A stretch of 64,000 nucleotides of DNA from assembly GCA_013911415.1 (NCBI GenBank), contig JACETI010000010.1:1-64000 (forward strand), in the 5' to 3' direction. The first letter of the stretch is position 1. Each line of letters begins with the position of its first letter. Under the pieces are notes generated by a model. That model saw nothing but the letters and a program-made list of their open reading frames with translations. It was not told where the DNA came from and ran no database searches. The DNA comes from Legionella sp. GTDB taxonomy: Bacteria > Pseudomonadota > Gammaproteobacteria > Legionellales > Legionellaceae. This document shows, one piece after another, positions 49,219 to 58,105 of this stretch. Position numbers and translations under genes: made by a program.

Positions 49219-51357
49219 TTAAGATGATTCACAAGTTTCATCAAAAAAATGAAGCGCACGAGGTGGCCATGCGAGACTCCAATCTTCATATTCAAGGGTG
49301 AGATTGGGGTTATAAGCAAGATCAGTAGACAATAGATGTGCCCACCGTTTTTGCATGTAATCCATCTCTTTCAGAAAGCGGGCCTTTTTTTCTGGCGTGG
49401 TATCTAAACCACGGCTGGCAGACTCATGGTGGTAAAGTTCCGCGTAAGGGGTCCAAACATTTCGATATCCTGCTTCAATTAAACGCAAGCAAAAATCAAC
49501 GTCGTTAAATGCAATTTTTAAATCTTGTTCGTTAAGCCCGCCCATTTTTTGAAAGACATCGGTTTTTACGACCATACAGGCTGCAGTCACAGCAGAGAAG
49601 TTTGATCGAGAGGCTTTGCGGCTCATGTAGCCTGGGTCTTTGCGAGGAAATTTTCGATGCGCATGAGAGGCGATCCCACCTCCGCCGACGATAATGCCAC
49701 CGTGCTGTAATGTTTCATTGGGATAGAAAAGTGCTGCGCCTACTGCCCCAATAGAGGGTTGCAGGGCCAAAGAACACATCTCGTTGAGCCAATCAGGAGA
49801 GATGACTTGTATGTCATTATTTAAAAAACACAAGAAGCTTCCTTTCGCATATTTAACGGCATTATTGGTTAGAGCGGAATAATTAAAGGGTTGCGGATCT
49901 CGATAGATACGAATATTTGCATGGTTTTCAAGTTTTTTTAGGTAATCTAATGTTTGAATATCGGTAGAATCATTATCAACAATGAGTATCTCATAGTTTT
50001 CATAAGTGGTGAGCTGCAAAATACTTTCAATACACTGATGTAATAACGAATATTTATCCCGTGTTAAAACGATAATGCTTACTAGGGGGGGCGGAGTCGG
50101 TAGGGTGTAATGAAGACGATACGCTATTCCCGTGTGTTCAACTGTCCCGGAAATACCACAATTTTTCAGGTAATCTTGCAAAGCAACTCGGCCACTTTCT
50201 GCAAAATAAGGTTTTTGATCGAGCGCTAAAGCGGTACTTCCAGAATGGGCACGCCAATGGTATAAAACTTTGGGTATATGTACGATTTGTGTCGGATCTA
50301 AATGTTGAATGCATCGTAAGGTTAGATCATAATCTTGAGCACCCTCAAGCCCAGGTCTGAAGCCACCTACTTTTCTGATTAAATCTGTTCGGTAGACAGC
50401 CAAATGGCAAATGTAGTTATTCGATAAAAAGAGGGTAGGATTCCAGTCAGGTTTAAAATGAGGGGTGTGACGGTTACCTTCGATATCAATTTTATCTTCG
50501 TCTGAATAAATCAAACCTGCATGGGGGTGTTTGAGGATCGCCTCGGCCACATAATATAGCGCATCTAGGGGCAATAAATCATCGTGATCCATGAGTGCTA
50601 TAAACTCATGGGTTGCAAGGGCTAGGGCATCGTTCGAAGCCTTAGAGATATGCCCATTTTTGTCACGATAGATAACGCGAATACGGTTATCTTTTTTTTC
50701 GTAGGACTGCAGCAGCTGGATCACCTCGAGATCGCTTGAAGCATCATCAGCAATGCACAATTCCCAGTGCGGATACAGCTGGTTAATAACAGAATCAAGT
50801 GCTTGTTTAAGAAAAAGAATCGATGAATTATACGTTGGCATTACAATGGAAATTCTAGGCGGGCAAACGAATGCGGCGATTTTGTTTTGAATGTCTGCTT
50901 TTGTAGTCTCAAGTAAACGGTCGTAATTGCTTATCCACTGTGCATAATTGTTTCGATTACAATAGGTATCACGATGTTTTTTTAAACGTTGCCATTTTTC
51001 TGCCAAGGATCGTATCCCTTCTTTTCGTAAAAGATACAGTAGGTGTTGGATAGCCGATCTTAAGCCCCCAAGCCTTTCAATATACTGACTAAGGATTAAA
51101 ATTAATCGTATGATCTTATGTAGAAATTGAAAAAGAGGGTGGCGCTTTAACTGAGGTGAATTGATAGCAATTTGATGTAATGAGAGTATTTTTTTGATGA
51201 CACTGGCTCTGCCCTCCCTATAGAATGTTTTTAAAATCAGATATGAAAAAGAGGTGATTCCCCCTTGTACCTCTATGGCATTAGAAATCACACGTAGATG
51301 AAGTTTTGTACGTTGTATCCACTGAACAGCTGTCCGTTTTGTAGTCATACTTTTCAC
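49219..51357 (-). CDS. two-domain GT2 glycosyltransferase
   Basis: 712 residues. A helical N-terminal part (about 1-165) is followed by two GT-A domains. The first (about 170-420) starts PRISIVMPTYNSS and has CIADDASSD and MDHDDLLPL; the second (about 425-690) starts LVSIIVLTRDKYSL with IVDNDSTD, FLNNDI and FNDVDFCLRL. Such tandem GT2 proteins build O-antigen or capsule backbones in the cytoplasm using nucleotide sugars; the sugars cannot be told from sequence. Start is GTG 51357 or ATG 51348; neither has a clear ribosome binding site. Near rmlC and a GT4 giant, so probably surface polysaccharide. Confidence 0.88.
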   Translation of the reverse strand: MKSMTTKRTAVQWIQRTKLHLRVISNAIEVQGGITSFSYLILKTFYREGRASVIKKILSLHQIAINSPQLKRHPLFQFLHKIIRLILILSQYIERLGGLRSAIQHLLYLLRKEGIRSLAEKWQRLKKHRDTYCNRNNYAQWISNYDRLLETTKADIQNKIAAFVCPPRISIVMPTYNSSILFLKQALDSVINQLYPHWELCIADDASSDLEVIQLLQSYEKKDNRIRVIYRDKNGHISKASNDALALATHEFIALMDHDDLLPLDALYYVAEAILKHPHAGLIYSDEDKIDIEGNRHTPHFKPDWNPTLFLSNNYICHLAVYRTDLIRKVGGFRPGLEGAQDYDLTLRCIQHLDPTQIVHIPKVLYHWRAHSGSTALALDQKPYFAESGRVALQDYLKNCGISGTVEHTGIAYRLHYTLPTPPPLVSIIVLTRDKYSLLHQCIESILQLTTYENYEILIVDNDSTDIQTLDYLKKLENHANIRIYRDPQPFNYSALTNNAVKYAKGSFLCFLNNDIQVISPDWLNEMCSLALQPSIGAVGAALFYPNETLQHGGIIVGGGGIASHAHRKFPRKDPGYMSRKASRSNFSAVTAACMVVKTDVFQKMGGLNEQDLKIAFNDVDFCLRLIEAGYRNVWTPYAELYHHESASRGLDTTPEKKARFLKEMDYMQKRWAHLLSTDLAYNPNLTLEYEDWSLAWPPRALHFFDETCESS

Positions 51358-51447
51358 TTGATAAGGTAATAAGGATTAAGCACAAGAATGTTTTAGGTGA
51401 TCACTACCCCACAACGATACATCCGTTAAATAGGGTCGATGCTTAAT

Positions 51448-51993
51448 TTATAAAAAAATATCGGCCGTTTTTAAAAGCGAACCTTGTGCATCTTTGTCGG
51501 TAAGGGTCGGAGTAACGCGTATTTGCCAATCGATGTTTAGATCAGGATCGTTCCAAACAATGCATCGTTCGTGCTGTGCATGCCAGTAGTCAGTGGTTTT
51601 GTAAAGCAGCTCGGCGGCTGATGAAAGGACCACAAAACCATGAGCGAACCCTTCAGGGACCCATAGTTGTTTTTTATTTTCTGCACTAAGTACGGCACTC
51701 ACCCACTGTCCAAAAGTTGGCGAATTTTTCCGAATGTCGACAGCAACGTCTAACAGTTCCCCTGAAACAACGCGTACTAATTTTCCTTGCGGTTGCTGAA
51801 TTTGATAGTGTAGGCCTCTCAAAACATGCTGCTTCGAATAAGAATGATTATCTTGCACAAAGTGAACGGATTTCCCTACCGCTGATTCAAAACGACGGTG
51901 ATTAAAGCTTTCGAAGAAAAAACCTCGATGATCCTCAAAAAGCGTCGGTTCAATTAACAAAACTCCAGGAAGAGCTAATTGTGTAACGTTCAT
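51448..51993 (-). CDS. rmlC: dTDP-4-dehydrorhamnose 3,5-epimerase
   Basis: Third enzyme of dTDP-L-rhamnose synthesis, a cupin epimerase. 181 residues, the family length. DHRGFFFESF, QDNHSYSKQHVLRGLHYQ with catalytic His62, VAVDIRKNSPTFG, WVPEGFAHGF and the catalytic Tyr in KTTDYWHA are all present. rmlA, rmlB and rmlD are not next to it, so either they lie elsewhere or this epimerase serves another dTDP-sugar. Supports rhamnose or a related sugar in the surface polysaccharide. Confidence 0.93.
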   Translation of the reverse strand: MNVTQLALPGVLLIEPTLFEDHRGFFFESFNHRRFESAVGKSVHFVQDNHSYSKQHVLRGLHYQIQQPQGKLVRVVSGELLDVAVDIRKNSPTFGQWVSAVLSAENKKQLWVPEGFAHGFVVLSSAAELLYKTTDYWHAQHERCIVWNDPDLNIDWQIRVTPTLTDKDAQGSLLKTADIFL

Positions 51994-52069
51994 TTTGGCT
52001 TACCTATCTTATCTTGAAATGCTGCAGGACAGCTTTTTTACTTTGGAACATCTTACTGTAAATAATCCT

Positions 52070-52091
52070 TTCTATCTATGAAAAGATAGAA
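52070..52091. repeat. inverted repeat between rmlC and the GT4 gene
   Basis: TTCTATCT (52070-52077) and AGATAGAA (52084-52091) are perfect inverted repeats around ATGAAA, in the 204-bp gap. No U-tract on the minus strand. It may be an RNA end structure for the GT4 message or an operator for rmlC. Confidence 0.35.
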
Positions 52092-52197
52092 TCTTGCTGC
52101 TGAGCAATAGGGTAACCAAAAAAGTCAGCATTTTTAACCTTAATATCATCTTATTAAGCCGTATTCATGAGAAACAAGATACTAAATAAATGGGGCA

Positions 52198-55100
52198 CTA
52201 ATTGTTTTGAACGGCGGGTACTAAAGATAGGTTATGTAGCAACTGGTTAACACTTTTATCCCAGGTCAGCCACGATAAACCTTTGGAGCTAGGAGCACGA
52301 CCTTGATGATATAGTTGCAGCCAGTCTTTGATAGCAAAGGACAGGTCGCTTGGCTTATCTCCTTGAAAATAAGAGGCAAAAGCACCTGCAACTTCTCTAA
52401 AGATGGGAAGGTCTCTAGCAATAATCGGTAAATGATGTTGGGCAGCCTCTATCAAGGGTAAGCCAAACCCCTCTCCGAGAGAAGCAACCAAAAGGCAGGA
52501 ACAGACGGCATAAAGTTCCTCCATGTATTCATCACTAATGCCTTCAAACCAAAAGAGACGCTTGCCTTTTTCAGGGTGATGACGCAGATATTTGGTAAAA
52601 GACGGCAAAAGCCAACCTTGCTTGCCAATAATCACTAAAAAGACGTCTTCATTGGTCGCCCATAATTGCTCGAATGCAGCAAGTGCCTGTTCATACCCTT
52701 TTCTAGGTTCAATGGTGCCAACCATTAAAAAAGAGGCACCTTGCTTTAAACGAATTAAAGTTTGAATTGCATTAGACGGCATACCAAGCGTGGGTTGGCT
52801 GTTTTTGAGGTCTGCACCCAGATGAAACCAAGTGTTTTTAAACATTTTTGCCTCATTAATAGCATGCGTTTGCATCCATGTCCGCAATTCGTTTGATACG
52901 ACCTGAGAAATGCATAAAGCGCCGTCGGCTGCACTGACAACTTGCAACCATTGATGATGCAAAACGGATGCTTCCGGCGGAAAAGCATGGGGTAATTCTA
53001 AAGGTAAGAGATCATAGACAATAAAATAAATGCAAATACCACGACGACGTAGATGCTGATAATAATCTCGATTGCTGATAGCGACTTGTTGAGCAAAATC
53101 GATACTAAGAAAGTAATCACCTGAGTGACAGTCGATAGGATCATCTTGAAGATCAAGGGCAGATTGTTTTAAAAAACAGTTAGTAAAACGACGCGCATAA
53201 CGGTAATCACCAGCTCCTCCCATACTATAAATCGGTTCTACCCGAAAGCCTTTCGGGGGGTTATGGAGAAGTGCCCACAAAATTGCTCGAACAACGCGTT
53301 GAACACCCGTTTTGGCATCGTGCTTTACTAAGATAGAAATATCTAACAAAAGCTGCTTTTGAGTGAAAGGAGGTGCAAATGTCTCGGCGATACAGTAAGA
53401 AAGTCCAGGGAGTAGCTTTTTCAAAGTACGAGGATTTAAAAAAGGACTTGGTAGCTGGGATAAAGCGGTAAGTAGTTTGGGGATAAGCACCGGGTAGGCA
53501 TGATGTTTACTGTAACTGTTTTCGATTTCATCAACATACCAGGTAACGGAAAAAGTATCCGAATAAACAGACCACCCATCTGATACTTTATCCCCATAAA
53601 AAGAATTGGCCAATACTTTGAATGCTGGATCGGGTACAAAAACATTAATCGCTTGTTGTAATAGGGAGAGGTGCGCAGGGTATTTTCCAAGGTTTTCAGC
53701 TGTTTTACCCAAAAGCGCAGCATACCCGTGTGATTTGTAGAGTCTTTGTTGGATATCTTTTGTAGCTTGATGGGCAAATAAATGAGGTAAGAAGAAATCA
53801 TGTAAAAGGAGAACACCGGGAAATTCTGTCATTAAATCAAAAAGAGGTAACGCTAATGGCGCATTAACAGCTAAATATAGTATGCGCTGATAGGCACCAG
53901 GCTGTTGTGATTTAAACCAGGTCAGATCGTGCCTTTTTGACCCGACAGGGGTCCATGAGAGGGCCGTGTCAGCGATAAAATCAATTTCATAAGCGTAAGA
54001 CAGCGCGTCTATTAGCATCAAGCTATGTTGTTTTCCATAAGCTGAGGCATTTTCATCAAAGCAATAAACATAAGCAAGTTTGGGTCGGTTAGGTGCAACA
54101 CTGATATTATCCTTAATTGATAGGAGTTCGGCGTGGCGACGGCTTGCATTGCCGTGATAAGTTTCGATTGCATCGAGTGCTCTTTGAGCTGTTTTTTCCC
54201 AAGAAAAGGTTTTTGCGCGCTCGAAACAATGCGCGGCTAAACTTTTTAAGAACACTGCATCGGTTAGACTGCGGATAAGGCTAGCTGCTATCGCCTCTAC
54301 ATTGAAAGGATCAAAGACAGCATCATCATGCTGGATAACTTCTGGAATACTGGATCTATTTGATCCTAAAACAGGTTTGCCACAGGCCATTGCTTCTAAT
54401 AGGGGCAGCCCAAAACCCTCATGATAAGAAGGAAAGATAAAAAGCTTGCAGGCATTGTAGAAGAGGGACAACGTTTCGCCAGGAAGTTGCAAACAAAGTT
54501 TGTATTCTGCCTCCTTAATCCCTTGCGTTCTTGCAAGGCCTTCAATTGCTTTGCAGTAACGTTGGCTTAATGAAGAACTAACGATGACTAATTGATGTTC
54601 TGACCGAAGAGCGGAAGGCAGTTGGCCATAAGCTTTGATGAGTCGCGCTGTATTTTTACGGGGATCGCCAGCTGTAACATATAATATAAATGGTTTTACA
54701 ATGCCATATTGCGTTTTTAAGGTCTCTTTCATTGCGAAATCAATGTCAAAGGGGCGAAAAAGCGTTGGGTCAATTGCAGAAGAAATATTAACGACAGTGT
54801 CCGCAGATAAAGCGAGGTGACGGACTGCTTCCTGGCGAGATGCTTCAGAAATAGCGAATAAAAGATCAGCATTTTTTAGATGAGAAAGCTTTTCTGTATA
54901 CCACGTTTTTAAAGCAGGCGAGGGCAAATACTGCTTCGGGTATAACAGGGGAATTAAGTCATAAAGAATCACGGCAGTAGGCAGCGATGAATTAAATTGA
55001 CCAATGCTGGTGATGGCGTCCACCTCTGCACCTTCAAATAAACTCATGATCAACACCATGTCAGGATTGAGGTGAGTGAGTAGAGCTTCGCGAGTCAGCT

Positions 55101-55368
55101 CAGCTGTTTTTCTGCGCCATTCATGTTGAGGATTGTAATAATTCGTGCAAGGAAGTGCATACCATAAGCGAATGTTTTCAACAGGAACGAGATTCGAAAG
55201 CGTTGCACGTAACGGAAGGATTTCCTCCAAGAGCCCATTTAATATAAAAAGAATTTCATGTTTTTTTGCCAAATGAACAAATGCTTGCGTAAAAGAAATT
55301 GCGTATTGCCCTATGCCACGAACGCGACTAGGTGATTGGTTGCTTTGTAAATCAATGACAATACGCAT
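52198..55368 (-). CDS. multi-domain GT4 glycosyltransferase (two full GT-B domains plus a partial one)
   Basis: 1056 residues. The first GT-B unit (about 1-420) starts RIVIDLQSNQSPSRVRGIGQY and has the sugar-nucleotide motif EGFGLPLLEAMACGKPV. A middle part (about 435-620) looks like an N-terminal GT-B half only (KLAYVYCFDENASAYGKQ, LLLHDFFLPHLF). The third unit (about 690-1050) has DISILVKHDAKTGVQRV, VGTIEPRKGYEQAL and EGFGLPLIEAAQHHLPI. Two E-x7-E sites suggest two retaining transfer activities in one chain, as in O-antigen polymerising GTs. Cytoplasmic; acceptor unknown. Upstream of it is a small tail-like ORF in the same direction. Confidence 0.87.
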   Translation of the reverse strand: MRIVIDLQSNQSPSRVRGIGQYAISFTQAFVHLAKKHEILFILNGLLEEILPLRATLSNLVPVENIRLWYALPCTNYYNPQHEWRRKTAELTREALLTHLNPDMVLIMSLFEGAEVDAITSIGQFNSSLPTAVILYDLIPLLYPKQYLPSPALKTWYTEKLSHLKNADLLFAISEASRQEAVRHLALSADTVVNISSAIDPTLFRPFDIDFAMKETLKTQYGIVKPFILYVTAGDPRKNTARLIKAYGQLPSALRSEHQLVIVSSSLSQRYCKAIEGLARTQGIKEAEYKLCLQLPGETLSLFYNACKLFIFPSYHEGFGLPLLEAMACGKPVLGSNRSSIPEVIQHDDAVFDPFNVEAIAASLIRSLTDAVFLKSLAAHCFERAKTFSWEKTAQRALDAIETYHGNASRRHAELLSIKDNISVAPNRPKLAYVYCFDENASAYGKQHSLMLIDALSYAYEIDFIADTALSWTPVGSKRHDLTWFKSQQPGAYQRILYLAVNAPLALPLFDLMTEFPGVLLLHDFFLPHLFAHQATKDIQQRLYKSHGYAALLGKTAENLGKYPAHLSLLQQAINVFVPDPAFKVLANSFYGDKVSDGWSVYSDTFSVTWYVDEIENSYSKHHAYPVLIPKLLTALSQLPSPFLNPRTLKKLLPGLSYCIAETFAPPFTQKQLLLDISILVKHDAKTGVQRVVRAILWALLHNPPKGFRVEPIYSMGGAGDYRYARRFTNCFLKQSALDLQDDPIDCHSGDYFLSIDFAQQVAISNRDYYQHLRRRGICIYFIVYDLLPLELPHAFPPEASVLHHQWLQVVSAADGALCISQVVSNELRTWMQTHAINEAKMFKNTWFHLGADLKNSQPTLGMPSNAIQTLIRLKQGASFLMVGTIEPRKGYEQALAAFEQLWATNEDVFLVIIGKQGWLLPSFTKYLRHHPEKGKRLFWFEGISDEYMEELYAVCSCLLVASLGEGFGLPLIEAAQHHLPIIARDLPIFREVAGAFASYFQGDKPSDLSFAIKDWLQLYHQGRAPSSKGLSWLTWDKSVNQLLHNLSLVPAVQNN

Positions 55369-55391
55369 GAGAAGTAGTTCCTGTGAGCGTT

Positions 55392-55652
55392 CTATTTAAG
55401 TGAATGATGTTTGGAAGAGGATGTTTTAGAAAAGCCAACTTGTAACTGCTGAAGAATAGATTTAGCGCGTAATGACAGCAGATCGGGGGAGATATTAGAA
55501 GATAAGTCATTTGGTAAGGAAAGCGAGGAAAAAACATAACCTTTGGCGTATTGTTTGATCCGTGGGAAGCAAACCAATAATAATTTGATGGGCTTGCTAA
55601 CAATGCGTGATTGCAGGGTGCATAATATCAATTGGCGTATAAAGGCTTTCAC
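55392..55652 (-). CDS. small ORF resembling a glycosyltransferase C-terminal tail
   Basis: 86 residues from GTG 55652; an in-frame stop lies two codons upstream. AAGG about ten bases before the GTG is a modest ribosome binding site. The sequence is basic and helical, ending DLLSLRAKSILQQLQVGFSK. This pattern (LSxRAxxIxxxL near a C terminus) is seen at the ends of large LPS glycosyltransferase/methyltransferase proteins, so it may be the surviving 3' end of a lost gene. It ends 23 bases before the GT4 gene. A genuine small protein is also possible. Confidence 0.4.
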   Translation of the reverse strand: MKAFIRQLILCTLQSRIVSKPIKLLLVCFPRIKQYAKGYVFSSLSLPNDLSSNISPDLLSLRAKSILQQLQVGFSKTSSSKHHSLK

Positions 55653-55905
55653 TAGTCACTACCTTAACAATATTAAAGCACTCTATTCATTTTAGATGAG
55701 GTGTTGATTTTAATCGACCTATAAGTTGGCAACCTAATTGTTAATCGACTTAAAAGCTCAGTCCTTTTGCAACATGCTATTTCTATAATAGATCCATTAT
55801 CCATGGATTCATCCTTTTCTTCCAGTCATTTCAACGGATGGTTTCTAGATAATAGGCAAGGGATTTGTTAAGATGGGCTCCATAATTGACTGAAATTAAT
55901 ACACC

Positions 55906-57096
55906 ATGACTTGTTGGTTAAATAGCGTTTTGCCAATTGCCTCGCTTTTTGCATTTCGTATGTTGGGCTTGTTTATGTTAATCCCAGTTTTTACACTGCT
56001 TGCCCCGCAATTGGAGGGTGCAACACCAACGTTAATCGGTATTGCGTTAGGTAGTTATGGCTTGACACAAGGTCTGCTGCAAATGCCGTTTGGTATACTT
56101 TCAGATCATTGGGGCAGGAAGCGCATTTTAAGTGTAGGTTTATTTCTGTTTATTATCGGTAGTGTTGTAGGTGCCTTCAGTCACTCGATACAAGGGGTGA
56201 TCCTTGCAAGGATCCTTCAGGGGATGGGTGCAACCGGTAGTGTTTTAATTGCTTTACTTGCCGATCTTACGCCTGAAACCGTGAGAACAAAAGCGATGGC
56301 GGTTATTGGTATGGCAATAGGTTTATCCTTCGGTTTAGCAATGATATTGAGTCCATTAATATCAACCCATTATGGGTTGAGTGGCATTTTTTATTTGACA
56401 GGAGGACTTGGCTGCTTGGGGCTATTCTTGCTCTATGTGGTCATTCCGAATCCTGTGGAGTTTTCACCATCAAACAATCAATCTGTACGGGAGTCAAACA
56501 AAAATGTTTCCCTGCAAAATTTAGCGACTATTTTTAAACATAAAGAACTAAGTACCTTAAATATTGGTATTTTTTTACAACATTTCATCCTTACGGTGAC
56601 CTTTTACGCGATGCCCCTTACCTTAAAATATTACTTGAACAAAGGATATCAGGCGCAAGCGTGGTCGTTTTATCTACCAATTATGTTGTGTTCTTTTATT
56701 TTAATGTTTCCCTGTATTGTGCTGGCTGAGAAAAAGAAACGCATGCATATTCTTTTAGTAGCATCGATTTTTTTAACAGGAATTGCCCAATTTTTTCTTG
56801 CCATGTTCGACAATCACTGGCCTGTGTTTTGGCTTGTGTCATTGGTTTACTTCTGGGGCTTTAATATCTTAGAGGCAAGTCTACCCTCGCTTATCTCTAA
56901 AAAAGCACCGGCTTACATGAAAGGCACTGCAATGGGGGTTTATTCAACCAGCCAATTTATGGGGATTTTTTTCGGGGGGGCAATGGCGGGGTTACTGTAT
57001 CAGTTCAGTGGCACGACGCATAGCTTGTTTATTATGAATGGCTTGTTAAGTCTTTGTTGGCTTGTGATCAATTTTAAATCTTTCTCAAGGGATTAA
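55906..57096 (+). CDS. MFS transporter (YajR-like)
   Basis: 396 residues with twelve hydrophobic segments. MFS motif A is GILSDHWGRKRIL between helices 2 and 3, and RILQGMGATGSVLIALLADL in helix 4 is typical of proton-driven drug antiporters (DHA1/YajR type). The C-terminal YAM domain of E. coli YajR is absent; the protein ends after helix 12. Divergent from the glycosyltransferase genes. Substrate unknown. Confidence 0.86.
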   Translation: MTCWLNSVLPIASLFAFRMLGLFMLIPVFTLLAPQLEGATPTLIGIALGSYGLTQGLLQMPFGILSDHWGRKRILSVGLFLFIIGSVVGAFSHSIQGVILARILQGMGATGSVLIALLADLTPETVRTKAMAVIGMAIGLSFGLAMILSPLISTHYGLSGIFYLTGGLGCLGLFLLYVVIPNPVEFSPSNNQSVRESNKNVSLQNLATIFKHKELSTLNIGIFLQHFILTVTFYAMPLTLKYYLNKGYQAQAWSFYLPIMLCSFILMFPCIVLAEKKKRMHILLVASIFLTGIAQFFLAMFDNHWPVFWLVSLVYFWGFNILEASLPSLISKKAPAYMKGTAMGVYSTSQFMGIFFGGAMAGLLYQFSGTTHSLFIMNGLLSLCWLVINFKSFSRD

Positions 57097-57109
57097 GACC
57101 TTATTAGGC

Positions 57110-57127
57110 AGGAGCCCGCAGGCTCCT
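57110..57127. terminator. GC-rich hairpin between convergent genes
   Basis: AGGAGCC (57110-57116) and GGCTCCT (57121-57127) are perfect inverted repeats around CGCA, in the 48-bp gap between the MFS gene and the convergent unknown gene. The stem is GC-rich in AT-rich surroundings. Its form resembles REP-like elements seen in other bacteria. No T-run, so bidirectional termination is likely but not certain. No second copy was noticed in the window. Confidence 0.5.
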
Positions 57128-57144
57128 ACCTTGAAGTTGTCGAG

Positions 57145-57999
57145 CTAAGGAGCAGTAGAGAAAGAAGGGTAAGATGAAGGATGGCCATGATCATGTGAGG
57201 CCGAACGGCCTTTGCGAGCAGGCGCATCAAAGAGGCAAAGGGTTACAGGGCTGTCATTGGTACGGCTGGTAATATCTAGTGTGGTATCCTCATTGTTTTT
57301 CAAGAGTGTCGGCGAACTTGCTTGAACTTCGATAGGGCGAGAGACGGTTACTTCAGGGACAGCCGCTGTTGGAGGGACGGTAACGAGTGCTTCAAATTCA
57401 ACGTGTGCTGTTATTTTTTCCGCATGCGAGGTAACGTGGAGCAAGAGTGATTCCAGTGCTCGTGCAGTACCCGACGAGCTTTTTGAAAGTGTTAAACCAA
57501 TATAAAAAAAGGCGCTCACGAGCGCTGTCCAAACAACAGGTAGAAAAGCGCTTGTCGCTATTACCGCAAGTAAAGAGACTGCAGTTACAACGAGGCAGAA
57601 TTGGGTAAATGTTTCCATTTTTGAAGAACGGCTACCGGGTAGATCTTTCATACATTTCTCTAGGATTGTATGGCGTTGCGAAGAGTATAAATGTCTTAAA
57701 GAACGCTCCCTGGCTTCTTTTTCGATCTCTGCCACTACTTCCTTTGCGGCCAGTAATGCAGCAATGCCTTGGCGAGTTTTAATTTCTTCTCTTTGAAGAT
57801 CATTTTCCTGTAGTCCCATGGCATATAATTTTGCATTAATTGCTGTGGTAATGGTTGCCTTTGTTGATTCACAATGGTTGATAAGGAGATGAACGACGTT
57901 ATCGAGGGTAAATTCGCCGACGTTTTCCAATGGAAAGGCGGGTCGTCGAAGGTGTTTTTCACGAATCTCGTTCATTTCTGTATAAAAAAAAGTCGACAT
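57145..57999 (-). CDS. unknown protein with central membrane hairpin
   Basis: 284 residues, not recognised. Residues 1-125 are hydrophilic and helical (charged, KEVVAEIEKEARERSL region). Residues about 131-172 form one long or two closely spaced membrane segments (FCLVVTAVSLLAVIATSAF, then WTALVSAFFYIGLTL). The C-terminal 90 residues are Pro/Ser/Thr/Val-rich and low complexity, ending GHPSSYPSFSTAP. No signal peptide. TTTGGAGTAAC before the ATG and TATAAT (minus strand, 58016-58021) just upstream support real expression. A hairpin-anchored protein with a disordered tail fits secreted membrane effectors, but this is inference. Confidence 0.65.
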   Translation of the reverse strand: MSTFFYTEMNEIREKHLRRPAFPLENVGEFTLDNVVHLLINHCESTKATITTAINAKLYAMGLQENDLQREEIKTRQGIAALLAAKEVVAEIEKEARERSLRHLYSSQRHTILEKCMKDLPGSRSSKMETFTQFCLVVTAVSLLAVIATSAFLPVVWTALVSAFFYIGLTLSKSSSGTARALESLLLHVTSHAEKITAHVEFEALVTVPPTAAVPEVTVSRPIEVQASSPTLLKNNEDTTLDITSRTNDSPVTLCLFDAPARKGRSASHDHGHPSSYPSFSTAP

Positions 58000-58105
58000 A
58001 GTTACTCCAAATACTATTATAATGTTATGGTAGAAGATGAAAGGCGATGTAGCGCGATGACGCTTTTCTTATGTAACATAATCGAAACTTCTTTGCAGTA
58101 AAACC

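Noticed and set aside
49131-49319. Small minus frame between acpXL and the GT2 gene
   Set aside because: It overlaps the 3' end of the GT2 gene in another frame; no family features.
54635-54820. Plus-strand frame inside the GT4 gene
   Set aside because: Antisense shadow of a long well-supported coding sequence.
57874-58101. Plus-strand frame ending just before iscS
   Set aside because: Mostly antisense to the unknown minus gene at 57145-57999, which has the better start signals; peptide is not recognisable.
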